The notes under the pieces: model-generated
Database searches by the model: none
What the model was told of the DNA's origin: nothing
The model's input: the letters and a program-made list of their open reading frames with translations, nothing else
Assembly (NCBI RefSeq): GCF_900108335.1
Contig: NZ_FNVT01000008.1
Location: 62,001 to 126,000, forward strand
Direction of reading: 5' to 3'
Source: Nonomuraea solani
Lineage (GTDB): Bacteria; Actinomycetota; Actinomycetes; Streptosporangiales; Streptosporangiaceae
DNA length: 64,000 nucleotides
Position numbers and translations under genes: made by a program
Shown here: positions 41,328-50,500 of the stretch, piece by piece
Position numbering within the stretch: position 1 is the stretch's first letter
Layout of the letters: every line of letters starts with the position of its first letter

Positions 41328-42371
41328 TCAAACGGCACGAATCAGGCGAATAACGGCTTGTTCCACCGGACCCGCAGTGGCAAGTTGCCCGAAATCGGCG
41401 TCCGCGCCCAGCTCGGTCAGCGCCGCCGCGATGGTCTTGTCCTGGTCGTACGCCTCCACCACCCGGGGGTCCACGTACGACGCCCGCGCCACGGTCGGCG
41501 TGTTGCCGAGATACTCGGCCACCTCCCGCATCACCCGGACGATCGCCCGCTGCTTGCTGGCCGTCCCTTCCTTGGCCGCGGGCCGCGACACCGCCAGCCC
41601 GACGGCCGCCAGCACGGTGGCGTGCCAGGTGCGGAAGTCCTTGGCGGTCACCTCGTACCCGATGCTCTCGCGCAGGTACTCGTTGATGTCCTCGCTCCTG
41701 ATGTCGGCCCACCCGCCGGCCCGGCGATAGCGCAGCAGCTCGTCGCCCTCCGCACCCGCGGCCTTGAGCGCCCTGAGCACCTTGCAGGCCGCCGGGTCGG
41801 CCACCTCGACCTCGCGCAGGATGGCGCCCTTGGCCTGGTAGGAGCAGGTGACGATGCCGTTGGCGCAGACGATGTGCTCCATCCTGAGCGTGGCCAGGCC
41901 GTAGGTGTCGTAGCTCTCGCCGCCGATGCGGAAGAAGCCGATGTCGAGCAGCCGGGCGGCCGTGGCCAGCACCCGCGCCCGGGTCAGGCCGCGCCCGTGG
42001 AGCTGCTCGTCCACGGCCTTCCTGAACGCGGGCAGCCGCTCGGCCACCTCCAGCACCCGGTCGAACTTGGCCCGGTCCTGCTGCTCGCGCCACACGTCGT
42101 GGTAGCGGTACTGCCGCCGTCCCGCGGTGTCCGTGCCCACGGCCTGCAGGTGCCCGTCGGGCGAGGCGCAGATCCACACGTCGGTCCAGGCCGGCGGGAT
42201 CACGAGGGCCTTGATGCGCTCCAGGATGGCGGGGTCGCGCACCGGCCGCCCGTCGGGTCCCTGGTAGCTGAACCCGCGCCCGCGCCGGCGCCGCGAGATG
42301 CCCGGCTCGCTCTGGTCGCTCGGGTGCAGCCCGGCGGGCTGGGGCTCCTTACGTGCTTCTGCCTCGGGCAC
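41328..42371 (-). CDS. DNA topoisomerase IB (poxvirus type)
   Basis: 347 residues. GRGFSYQGPDGRPVRDPAILERIKALVIPPAWTDVWICASPDGHLQAVGTDTAGRRQYRYH, ARLLDIGFFRIGGESY, KDFRTWHATVLAA and the tyrosine box ARASYVDPRVVEAY, which carries the nucleophile that forms the 3'-phosphotyrosine. GTG 42371 is chosen; the frame opens at ATG 42428, which would overlap the start of the divergent gene by two bases. The family relaxes supercoils without ATP. It is commonly seen in soil actinomycetes. Confidence 0.88.
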   Translation of the reverse strand: MPEAEARKEPQPAGLHPSDQSEPGISRRRRGRGFSYQGPDGRPVRDPAILERIKALVIPPAWTDVWICASPDGHLQAVGTDTAGRRQYRYHDVWREQQDRAKFDRVLEVAERLPAFRKAVDEQLHGRGLTRARVLATAARLLDIGFFRIGGESYDTYGLATLRMEHIVCANGIVTCSYQAKGAILREVEVADPAACKVLRALKAAGAEGDELLRYRRAGGWADIRSEDINEYLRESIGYEVTAKDFRTWHATVLAAVGLAVSRPAAKEGTASKQRAIVRVMREVAEYLGNTPTVARASYVDPRVVEAYDQDKTIAAALTELGADADFGQLATAGPVEQAVIRLIRAV

Positions 42372-42426
42372 GGAAGGCGGGCTACCCCCGACGTTAGGCG
42401 GCAAACGGGAAGGGCAGGTGAGCGGC

Positions 42427-42684
42427 ATGTCTGATAACGGAGAGTGGCACGAGGAACGGGACCGAAAAGGTCATGCCATGGTGCCCGCGACGCCACGCGA
42501 CGTGGTGCACATCAGGGTGGGCTCCTTCGCCCTGGTGTTCCTGTTCGCGTTCGCGGTGCTGGGCCTCATCGCGGGGGCTCCGGTCATGGTCGGCATCGCC
42601 GTGGCCCTGGCCGTGGTCACCATCGTCGACATCGTGCTGGCCGTACGGCGTCAGAAGCAGCGGAGTGACGGAGAGGCGGGCTGA
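42427..42684 (+). CDS. small two-helix membrane protein
   Basis: 85 residues from ATG 42427. Hydrophilic N-terminus, then two membrane helices (HIRVGSFALVFLFAFAVLGLIAG and VMVGIAVALAVVTIVDIVLAV) and a basic tail. Not clearly assigned to a family. First of a three-gene run: 7 bases to the SDR gene, then 31 bases to the transketolase. Shares its upstream with topoisomerase IB. Confidence 0.75.
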   Translation: MSDNGEWHEERDRKGHAMVPATPRDVVHIRVGSFALVFLFAFAVLGLIAGAPVMVGIAVALAVVTIVDIVLAVRRQKQRSDGEAG

Positions 42685-42691
42685 TTTCGAC

Positions 42692-43705
42692 ATGGCACCA
42701 CTTCGTGGGCGGGTAGTAGTGGTGACGGGCGCGAGCGGCGGGGTGGGGCGTGCGGTCGTCCGCGAGCTCGGCGCCCAGGGCGCCAAGGTGGCGCTCATCG
42801 CGCGGGGCACGGCCGGCCTGGGCGCCGCCGCCGTGGACGTCGGGACGGAGGGCGGCACGGGCCAGGTCTACGAGGCGGACGTCGCCGACTACGACCAGGT
42901 GCGGGAGGCCGCCGAGCGCATCGAGACGGAGATGGGCCCGATCTCCGTCTGGATCAACACCGCGTTCTCCTCGGTGTTCGCGAAGTTCACCGACATCGAG
43001 CCGGCCGAGTTCGCCCGCACGACCGACGTGACGTATTTGGGCTACGTCTGGGGCACCAAGGTGGCGCTGGAGCTGATGGGGCCGCGCAACGCGGGGGCGA
43101 TCGTGCAGACGGGCTCGGCGCTGTCGCATCGCGGCATCCCCCTGCAGTCGGCCTACTGCGGCGCCAAACACGCCGTCAAGGGCTTCACCGAGTCGGTGCG
43201 CACGGAGCTGCTGGCCGACCGGAGCAACATCGGCATCACGCTGGTGCAGTTGCCGGCGGTCAACACGCCCCAGTTCGAGTGGGTGCTGTCCAAGCTCCGC
43301 CGCCATCCGCAGCCCGTGCCCCCCATCTACCAGCCGGAGGTCGCCGCCAGGGCGATCGTGTACGCCGCCGAGCACCCGGAGCGCAAGGAGTACTGGGTGG
43401 GAGCCAGCACGGTGGCCACCCTGCTGGCGCAGCGCGTGGCCCCGGCCCTGGTGGACCGCTACCTGGCCAAGACCGGCATCCAGTCCCAGCAGACGGACGA
43501 GAAGGCGCCGAGCGGCGTGTCGAACCTGTGGAAGCCAGCGGACGAGTCGGCGGACTACGGCGCGCACGGCACCTTCGACGGCCGCTCCCACACGCGCAGC
43601 CCGCAGGTCTGGCTCTCCCAGCACCGGCGGCCGGTCCTGCTGACGCTGGCCGGGGGCGCGGCGGCGGCCGCGGTGGCCGCGTACCGTCGTTTCAAGCGCT
43701 CCTAG
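42692..43705 (+). CDS. SDR family oxidoreductase with C-terminal membrane anchor
   Basis: 337 residues from ATG 42692. TGASGGVGRAVV is the nucleotide site, S-A-Y-C-G-A-K the catalytic Y-x-x-x-K, with S of TGSALSH upstream. About residues 250-310 are an extension seen in larger SDRs, and the last 30 form a hydrophobic helix (RPVLLTLAGGAAAAAVAAYRRF) that would place the enzyme at the membrane. NAD(P)-dependent; substrate unknown. Probably co-transcribed with the small membrane protein and transketolase. Confidence 0.88.
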   Translation: MAPLRGRVVVVTGASGGVGRAVVRELGAQGAKVALIARGTAGLGAAAVDVGTEGGTGQVYEADVADYDQVREAAERIETEMGPISVWINTAFSSVFAKFTDIEPAEFARTTDVTYLGYVWGTKVALELMGPRNAGAIVQTGSALSHRGIPLQSAYCGAKHAVKGFTESVRTELLADRSNIGITLVQLPAVNTPQFEWVLSKLRRHPQPVPPIYQPEVAARAIVYAAEHPERKEYWVGASTVATLLAQRVAPALVDRYLAKTGIQSQQTDEKAPSGVSNLWKPADESADYGAHGTFDGRSHTRSPQVWLSQHRRPVLLTLAGGAAAAAVAAYRRFKRS

Positions 43706-43736
43706 CACGGGCTGAAACTCACTCTAGGGGGCCTCG

Positions 43737-45563
43737 ATGCCTGAACGCGATCTTCATTACCTGGCCGAGCTGGCCGCGCAGTTGCGCGTCGACTCCGTAC
43801 GCGCGGCCGCGGCGGCCGGATCCGGCCATCCCACCTCGTCCATGTCCGCGGCCGACCTGATGGCCGTGCTGTTCGCCTGCCACCTCCGCTACGACTTCGA
43901 CCACCCTGACAACCCCGCCAACGACCACTTGATCTTCTCCAAGGGCCACGCCTCTCCCCTGCTCTACTCGCTCTACAAGGCGGCCGGCGCCGTCAGCGAC
44001 GAGGAGCTGCTGTCGTTCCGGCGGCGGGGCAGCCGGTTGGAAGGCCATCCGACGCCGCGCCTGCCCTGGGTGGACGTGGCCACGGGCTCGCTCGGGCAGG
44101 GGCTGCCCGTGGGGGTCGGGGTGGCTATGGCCGGGCGGCTGGAGCGGATGCCGTACCGGGTGTGGGTGCTCTGTGGTGACAGCGAGCTGGCCGAAGGGTC
44201 CATCTGGGAGGCCGCCGAGCACGCGGGGGCCGAGGGGCTGGCGCATCTGACGGCGATCGTGGACGTCAACCGGCTCGGTCAGCGCGGGCCCACCCGGCAC
44301 GGCTGGGACACCGGGGCCTACGCGCGCAGGTTCGGGGCGTTCGGGTGGCACACGATCGAGATCGACGGGCACGACCCCGGGCAGATCGACTACGCCCTGG
44401 GCGACGCCCGCAACACGCGCAGGCGGCCCACCGTGATCCTGGCCAAGACGCGCAAGGGCGAAGGGGTGCTCGAGGTCGAGAACCGCGAGGGCGCCCACGG
44501 GAAGGCGCTCAAGGATCCGGACAAGGCGGTGGAGGAGCTGGGCGGGTCCCGTTCGGTGCGGGTCGAGGTGCATCCGCCCGAGCTGGACGCGACGCCGTAC
44601 CGGTTCGACGGCAAGGCGCTGAAGCTGCCGTCCTTCGAGGTCGGAGGGCAGGTGGCGACGCGGACGGCGTACGGGCGGGCGCTGGCGGCGCTCGGGGCGG
44701 CCCGGGGGGACGTCGTCGCGCTGGACGGCGAGGTGGCCGACTCCACGAAGACGGAGGCGTTCGGGAAGGAGTTCCCCGAGCGGTTCTTCGAGATGTACAT
44801 CGCCGAGCAGCAGCTCGTCGCCGCCGCGATCGGCATGCAGGTACGCGGCTGGGTCCCGTACGCGGCCACCTTCGCGGCATTCCTGACCAGGGCGTTCGAC
44901 TTCGTCCGGATGGCCGGGGTGAGCGGGGCGTCGATCCGGCTGGTCGGGTCGCACGCGGGGGTGTCCATCGGCGAGGACGGCCCCTCGCAGATGGGGCTGG
45001 AAGACCTGGCCATGGTCCGTACCGTCTATGGCAGCACCGTGCTCTACCCGTGCGACGCCAACCAGGCGGCGGCGCTGACCGCCGAGATGGCCGACCTGGA
45101 GGGCGTCTCCTACCTGCGGACCACGCGGGGCGACACCCCGGTGATCTACCAGCCGGGCGAGCGGTTCCCCGTGGGCGGTTCGCGGGTGCTGCGGCAGTCC
45201 GCCGGCGACCGGGCCACGATCGTGGCGGCCGGTGTGACCGTGCACGAGGCGCTGGCGGCGGCCGACGAGCTGAAGGCGGCCGGGGTCCCGGTCGGGGTGA
45301 TCGACCTCTACTCCATCAAGCCCGTCGACACGGCCGCGCTGATCGAGGCGGCCACCACGACGGGCAACCTGATCACGGTCGAGGACCATCGGCTGGAGGG
45401 CGGGCTGGGCGACGCGGTGCTGGAGGCCGTGAGCGAGCTGGGGCCGCGGGTGGTGAAGCTGGCCGTGACGGGGCTGCCCGGCTCGGCGACCCCGGAAGAG
45501 CAGCTCGCCGACGCGGAGATCGACCGGCGGGCGATCGCGGCGGCCGTCAAGCGGCTGCTGTGA
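43737..45563 (+). CDS. tkt: transketolase
   Basis: 608 residues from ATG 43737. Thiamine-diphosphate domains in one chain: GHPTSSMSAADLMAVLF, SKGHASPLLYSL, GHPTPRLPWVDVATGSLGQGLPVGVGVAMA, GDSELAEGSIWEAAEHA, then the pyrimidine half with EQQLVAAAIGMQVRGWVPYAATFAAFLTRAFD and GVIDLYSIKPVD. Shorter than housekeeping transketolase (about 690), matching the compact form common in actinomycetes and often with a separate role from the pentose phosphate operon. Cytoplasmic two-carbon ketol transfer. Ends in the hairpin at 45581. Confidence 0.9.
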   Translation: MPERDLHYLAELAAQLRVDSVRAAAAAGSGHPTSSMSAADLMAVLFACHLRYDFDHPDNPANDHLIFSKGHASPLLYSLYKAAGAVSDEELLSFRRRGSRLEGHPTPRLPWVDVATGSLGQGLPVGVGVAMAGRLERMPYRVWVLCGDSELAEGSIWEAAEHAGAEGLAHLTAIVDVNRLGQRGPTRHGWDTGAYARRFGAFGWHTIEIDGHDPGQIDYALGDARNTRRRPTVILAKTRKGEGVLEVENREGAHGKALKDPDKAVEELGGSRSVRVEVHPPELDATPYRFDGKALKLPSFEVGGQVATRTAYGRALAALGAARGDVVALDGEVADSTKTEAFGKEFPERFFEMYIAEQQLVAAAIGMQVRGWVPYAATFAAFLTRAFDFVRMAGVSGASIRLVGSHAGVSIGEDGPSQMGLEDLAMVRTVYGSTVLYPCDANQAAALTAEMADLEGVSYLRTTRGDTPVIYQPGERFPVGGSRVLRQSAGDRATIVAAGVTVHEALAAADELKAAGVPVGVIDLYSIKPVDTAALIEAATTTGNLITVEDHRLEGGLGDAVLEAVSELGPRVVKLAVTGLPGSATPEEQLADAEIDRRAIAAAVKRLL

Positions 45564-45580
45564 ACACCATGGACAGGAAG

Positions 45581-45608
45581 GAGGGCCGGCGATCTCTCGT
45601 CGGCCCTC
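45581..45608. terminator. bidirectional hairpin
   Basis: GAGGGCCG pairs with CGGCCCTC (45601-45608) around a 12-base loop with extra pairing GA/TC. Lies between the convergent transketolase and ChaB genes. Confidence 0.75.
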
Positions 45609-45623
45609 GGGTGCGCACGGCGA

Positions 45624-46007
45624 TCAGCGAGACTTCGCCGTGGCCTTCCTGTTCGCCTTCTTGATGGCATCCACCAGTTCCTGCTTGGTCATCCGCGACC
45701 GGCCGGCCACGCCCAGTCTGGCGGCCACGCCCCGCAGATGTTCCTTGGTGGCGTTGGCGTTCACGCCCTCGTCCGTCCGGCCGGAGCGGTCCGTGGCGCC
45801 CTTGTCGGACGGGCCCTTCGCCGGCTTCGGCTCCCAGTGGTCGCCGACCTTCTCGAAAGAGTGCTTCAGCGCGGAGAACGCCGTCATGTGCGCGCGGCGC
45901 CCCTCGCCGTATTCCTTGACGGCGGAGTCGTGCGCCTTGATCCACGTGTTCTGCGCCTTCTTCGGCGAGCGTTTGACGGTTGCGGGTAGTTCGTCGACTC
46001 CTGGCAC
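45624..46007 (-). CDS. ChaB family protein
   Basis: 127 residues from ATG 46007. ELPATVKRSPKKAQNTWIKAHDSAVKEYGEGRRAHMTAFSALKHSFEKVGDHW is the ChaB domain; residues 85-127 form a small SAP/Rho-N-type helical tail rich in lysine (MTKQELVDAIKKANRK). In enterobacteria ChaB modulates cation/proton antiport; in actinomycetes it is a small stress-linked protein of unclear job. Convergent with the transketolase gene. Confidence 0.87.
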   Translation of the reverse strand: MPGVDELPATVKRSPKKAQNTWIKAHDSAVKEYGEGRRAHMTAFSALKHSFEKVGDHWEPKPAKGPSDKGATDRSGRTDEGVNANATKEHLRGVAARLGVAGRSRMTKQELVDAIKKANRKATAKSR

Positions 46008-46020
46008 GTCGATACACCTC

Positions 46021-46302
46021 CTACAGCGGCGGTTCGTCGTAGCGGCGACGCTCCTCGTAGACGGTCGTCCTGCGCGCCTCGGGCTCCTCGTAGATCTCGT
46101 GACGGTGCACCGGCTCGTCGATGGGGCCGACGGCCCGGCGGGTCACAGCGATCCGGTAGATGCCGAACAGCAGTCCGGCCAGGCCACCCAGCATGAGGAT
46201 GACGCCAACTACGTTGATGTCGAGACCGGCAAGGTCGAACTCGACGGCCCAGGTGAGGATCGCACCGAGCATGATGAGGATGATGCTTCCGGCGATGGTC
46301 AT
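46021..46302 (-). CDS. DUF6458 family membrane protein
   Basis: 93 residues from ATG 46302, GGAGG a few bases upstream. MTIAGSIILIMLGAILTWAVEF, LDINVVGVILMLGGLAGLLFGIYRIAV: two membrane helices separated by a short loop, then a charged tail rich in E, R and Y. Typical of DUF6458. Function unknown. Same direction as the ChaB gene, 13 bases apart, probably one transcript. Confidence 0.87.
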   Translation of the reverse strand: MTIAGSIILIMLGAILTWAVEFDLAGLDINVVGVILMLGGLAGLLFGIYRIAVTRRAVGPIDEPVHRHEIYEEPEARRTTVYEERRRYDEPPL

Positions 46303-46340
46303 CGGCTTTACCTCCTTAACACGAAGGAACCTCTATCCAC

Positions 46341-46850
46341 ATGGCGAAAAACAAACCAATCGTGGTGATCGGGCTCATGGGCTCCGGAAAGACGACCGCC
46401 GGCAAATTGCTCGCCGCCGCCCTTGACCTGCCGTTCAGCGACAGTGACCCGTTCCTCGTGGAGCGGTACGGCGGCACGGCCGCGCAGCTCGCCGTCCGCG
46501 ACGGGGCCGACGTTCTGCACCGTTACGAGGCCGAGCACGTGCTGCACGAGCTGGCGGGCGAGCCCAAGGTGATCGCGGCGGCGGCCAGCACGATCGAGGA
46601 TCCCAAGGTGCGCGCGGCGTTCCGCGACGCGTTCGTGGTCTGGGTGGACGCGGCCGACGAGGTGCTGGCCGAGCGGATGCGCTCCAGCGACCACCGCCCC
46701 GACTTCGACCCGCACGCCATGCGGGCCCGGCGTGAGCCGTACTTCCGCGAGGTGGCCGACCTGGTCTGCGACGTCGGCGTGCTCCGTCCCGAGCAGGTAC
46801 GCGACGCGGTCCTCAGGGAATGGGGATTGCCGACCGGCGAGCGGGGCTGA
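46341..46850 (+). CDS. shikimate-kinase-like P-loop protein
   Basis: 169 residues from ATG 46341. P-loop VVIGLMGSGKTTAGKLLAAAL, then FSDSDPFLVERYGGTAAQLAVRDG, which parallels D-x-D and E-x-x-x-x-R of shikimate kinase, and A-A-A-S in place of the G-G-G motif. That loss of GGG suggests a substrate other than shikimate (for example gluconate or nucleoside). Not in an aromatic-amino-acid operon. Followed 12 bases later by a GNAT gene. Confidence 0.78.
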   Translation: MAKNKPIVVIGLMGSGKTTAGKLLAAALDLPFSDSDPFLVERYGGTAAQLAVRDGADVLHRYEAEHVLHELAGEPKVIAAAASTIEDPKVRAAFRDAFVVWVDAADEVLAERMRSSDHRPDFDPHAMRARREPYFREVADLVCDVGVLRPEQVRDAVLREWGLPTGERG

Positions 46851-46862
46851 TAGCCAGGGGAG

Positions 46863-47417
46863 ATGTTCGCCGAGAAACCCACCTTGAAGGGCGAGCGCGT
46901 GACGCTCCGCCCGGCCGGCCCGGAGCACGCCGACGGCCTCATCGAGCTGATCTCCGACCCCGAGGTGCACCGGCTGACGGGCTCGCACGGCCACGTCGAA
47001 CCCGAGCACGCCCGCCGGTGGTACGCCACCCGCGGCGAGCACACCGAACGCCTCGATCTGGCGATCATGGCGGACGACGACTACGTGGGCGAGGTCGTGC
47101 TCAACGAACTCGACACCGACAACCTGTCCTGCAACCTGCGCATCGCGCTGGTCGGCGCGCGCGTGTTCGGCAAGGGCTACGGCACCGAGGCCATCGGCCT
47201 GGTGCTCGGCCACGCGTTCGGCACGACGCCGCTGCACCGCGTCAAGCTGGCCGTCTACGCCTTCAACGAGCGGGCGCGGCACGTCTACAAGAAGATCGGC
47301 TTCGTCGAGGAGGGTGTCGAGCGCGACGCCCTGCGATGGGACGGCGAATGGCACGACGCGGTGCTCATGTCCATCCTTCGACCGGAATGGCAGGCTCGAT
47401 GGGGAAGCCTGGCATAA
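46863..47417 (+). CDS. GNAT family acetyltransferase
   Basis: 184 residues from ATG 46863. LKGERVTLRPAGPEHADGLIELISDPEVHRLTGSHG, CNLRIALVGARVFGKGYGTEAIGLVLGHAF with the acetyl-CoA loop G-K-G-Y-G-T, and LAVYAFNERARHVYKKIGFVEEGVERDALRWDGEWHD. RimJ/RimL-like. Probably co-transcribed with the kinase-like gene before it. Confidence 0.88.
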   Translation: MFAEKPTLKGERVTLRPAGPEHADGLIELISDPEVHRLTGSHGHVEPEHARRWYATRGEHTERLDLAIMADDDYVGEVVLNELDTDNLSCNLRIALVGARVFGKGYGTEAIGLVLGHAFGTTPLHRVKLAVYAFNERARHVYKKIGFVEEGVERDALRWDGEWHDAVLMSILRPEWQARWGSLA

Positions 47418-47508
47418 TGATCATGACGCATGGGTCCCCCGAGGCGCGCGGGGGACCTGTGGCGTCATTCCGGACAACTTATGGGCGGTGTCGTGCATCT
47501 AAGCATCA

Positions 47509-50500
47509 GTGACGTTGCGCTTGGTGCCCGGTGACCCCGAGAGGCTTGGCGGCTTTTGGCTGGCGGCCAGGCTCGGCGCGGGCGGGCGCGGCGTCGTCTA
47601 CGACGCTTACGACGATGACGGGCGCAGATACGCGGTCACGGTGCCGCGGGGTGAGGTCGGGCGCAGCTTCGAGCAGGTGACCTGCCGCCACCTCGCCGAG
47701 GTGGTCGCCGTCGGCTCCGACAAGGGCGTGCCCTACGTCGTGAGCGAATACGTGGACGGGCCCGATCTGCGGTGCGCCGTCGAGCTGCACGGGCCCTACG
47801 CGGGCGCCGAGCTGGTGGCGCTGGCCGGCGCGCTGGCGTCCGCGCTGCGCGCGCTGCACGCGGCCGGGCTGACGCATCGGGGGCTGAACCCGGAGAGCGT
47901 GCTGCTGGCCGCCGGTGGTCCCAAGGTGATCGAGCTGGGGCTGCCCGTGGGCGGAACCGTGGGCGGGACGCACACCTACCAGGCTCCGGAGGTCCTGACC
48001 GGGCAGGTGCCCGAGGCGGCGGCCGACGTGTTCGCGTGGGGCGCGGTGGTGCTGTTCGCGGCCACCGGGCGCGACCCGTTCCGCGGCGACAGCCCCGGCG
48101 GGGTCATGCGCCGGCTGCTGACCACCGACCCCGACCTGAGCCTGCTGCCCGAGCCGCTGCGCGAGCCGGTCGGGCGCGCGCTGGCCAAGGACCCCGCCGA
48201 CCGGCCCCCGGTGGCCGAGCTGGTGATCGAGGGCGGCGCCGAGCTGAGCCCGCCCGAGGAATACACGGGGCCGAGGTCGCTGGGCGAGGTGGCCGAGGAG
48301 GTCTACCAGTCGCTCACGCCCGCCCGCCAGCAGGAGGTGCCGGGGCTGCTGCTGCGCCTGCTCGACGGCGACAGCCCGCATGACGAGGGCGACGTGCTCG
48401 ACCCGCTCATGGAGGCCGGTCTCCTCGTACGCCGCAGCGTCCGCGTGCCCGCCGTCGAGACCGCCGTGGGCAAGCTCGTCGCCGTCAGCGACAACCGGGT
48501 GGCCCCGGCCAGCGCCGCCCTCTACCGGGCCTGGCCCCGACTGCGCGGCTGGGTCGCCGAGGAGCGCGACGGCATGGAGGTGCACCGCGGCATCCGCGAG
48601 GCGGCCAGGCACTGGTCGGAGCACCGGCGCGGCCGCAGCCACCTCTATCGCGGTCAGGCGCTGGACACGGCGCTCGGCTGGGCCGCCACCAAGCGCCGGC
48701 ACCTGCGGCTCAACCAGCTCGAACGCGACTTCATCAACGACAGCGTGACCCTGTCCAAGCAGCGCAGGAAGCTGTTCGTCCCCTCGCTGGCGACGGTCGG
48801 GGCGGTGCTGGCGGTCGCGGTGACCATGTCCGTGGTGTCCGTGCACGGCCAGAACGAGCTGCGCGGCCGGCTCATCGAGGCCGACGCGCGTGCCGTGGCC
48901 GCCAGGGCGGAGGCGATGCGGGCCGCCGATCCGCGTACGGCGATGCGGCTGAGCGTGGCCGCGTGGCGGCTGTCCCCGGTGGTGGAGGCGCGGGCCGCGT
49001 TGCAGGCCTCTCTTGTGCAGCCGGAGCTGGGCGTGTTCACCGATCCGGCCCCCGACCAGCGGGCTCGTTACCTGCTGCGCGGGGACGAGCTGGTCAAATG
49101 GGACACCGGGACGGTCACGGTCTGGGACGTGGCGGCCGGGAAGCGGACGTCGTCGTACACACTGCCGGCCGGGGCCATGGCGCTGAGCGACGACGGGCGG
49201 TTCGCGGAGGGTGGCGACGGCCGGCCGTTCGACGTGACCACCGGGCGGGTGCCGGCCGCCGGGACCGCCTACGCCATCAGCCGGGGAAACCGGACCCGGG
49301 TGTACCGGGGGGTGAAGGTGCTCTTCGACGTGGCCGACCGGAAGGTGGCGCTCTCCCGCGACGGGTCCAGGGCGGCCCTGTCCGGGCTGAACGGGCGGGT
49401 CGAGCTGTGGGACCTTTCACCTCGGACCCGGACGGGGGTCGTGGAGGTCCAGCCGCTGACCGGCGCGGACGCGGCGGCCCCGGCCCTGTCCTTCAGCCCT
49501 GACGGGGCCACGCTGGCGGTGGCGGGACGCGACGGGGTCACGCTCGTGGCGGCCGAACGGCCGGGCGCCGCCCGCCGGGGGGCCGAGGTCCTCCGCGCGG
49601 ACGACCCCCCCGCCCTCCATCCCCCCGGCACGGCCGCGCCCCAGCCCGGCCCCGTCGCGTCCCAGCCGGGCCCGAGTACCGTCGCGTCGCGACCTGGCCC
49701 CAGCACCGCGTCGCAGCCCGGCCCCAGCACCGCGTCCAAGCCCAGCGCTGTCGCGTCCCAGCCGAATCCCAGCGCGGGCGCCTCGCAACCGGGCCCCAGC
49801 ACCGTCGCGTCCCAGGGCCCGGGCGCTCAGCCCGCGAAGGGTACGGACGCTCAGCCGGGTCCGGCGCAGGGTCCGGCGCAGGGCCCGGACGTCCTGTCCG
49901 GCCCGGCGCGGGCTTCGGCGAGCGCCAAGCCTGAGCGAGGGCGCGTCTTCCGGGCGGATGGCGGCGTGAAGACTGCCAAAACGGGCGCCCGCGACCCCGA
50001 AGCCGATGCGAAGGAGCGCGGGAGCGGGGTGTGGGGCGTGGAGGTCGTGGACGGGCTGGAGGCGGTGCCGGGCGCGGCGGCCGGCCCGCTCGTCTTCAGC
50101 CCCGACGGCAGCCTGCTCGCCCTCCCCGGCCAGGGCGAGGTACGCGTCTGGAACGTGGCCGAACGCCGCCTCGCCGGCGCCTACCCCCTCAAGGACCCCG
50201 GCCACGGCCTGTCGTTTTCGGCCGACGGACGCGCGCTGCGCTACCTGAGCGGCACCGGCTCCGTCGTCTCGCTCGACGTCTCCGGACTGCCCGTCCCGTC
50301 CGAGGAGGGTCACACCGCCGCCTTCTCCGGCAACGGCCGGGTCGTCGCCAAGGAGGTCGGTGACGCGATCGAGATCACCGACACCGTGGAGCGCAAGCAG
50401 CTCGGACGCATCGCCGCCGCCGGTGACCTGGCCTTCGACGCGGCCGGCCGGCTGCTGGCCGTCGCGGGCGACCCGGTGACCGTGTGGGAGGTGGCGGGCG

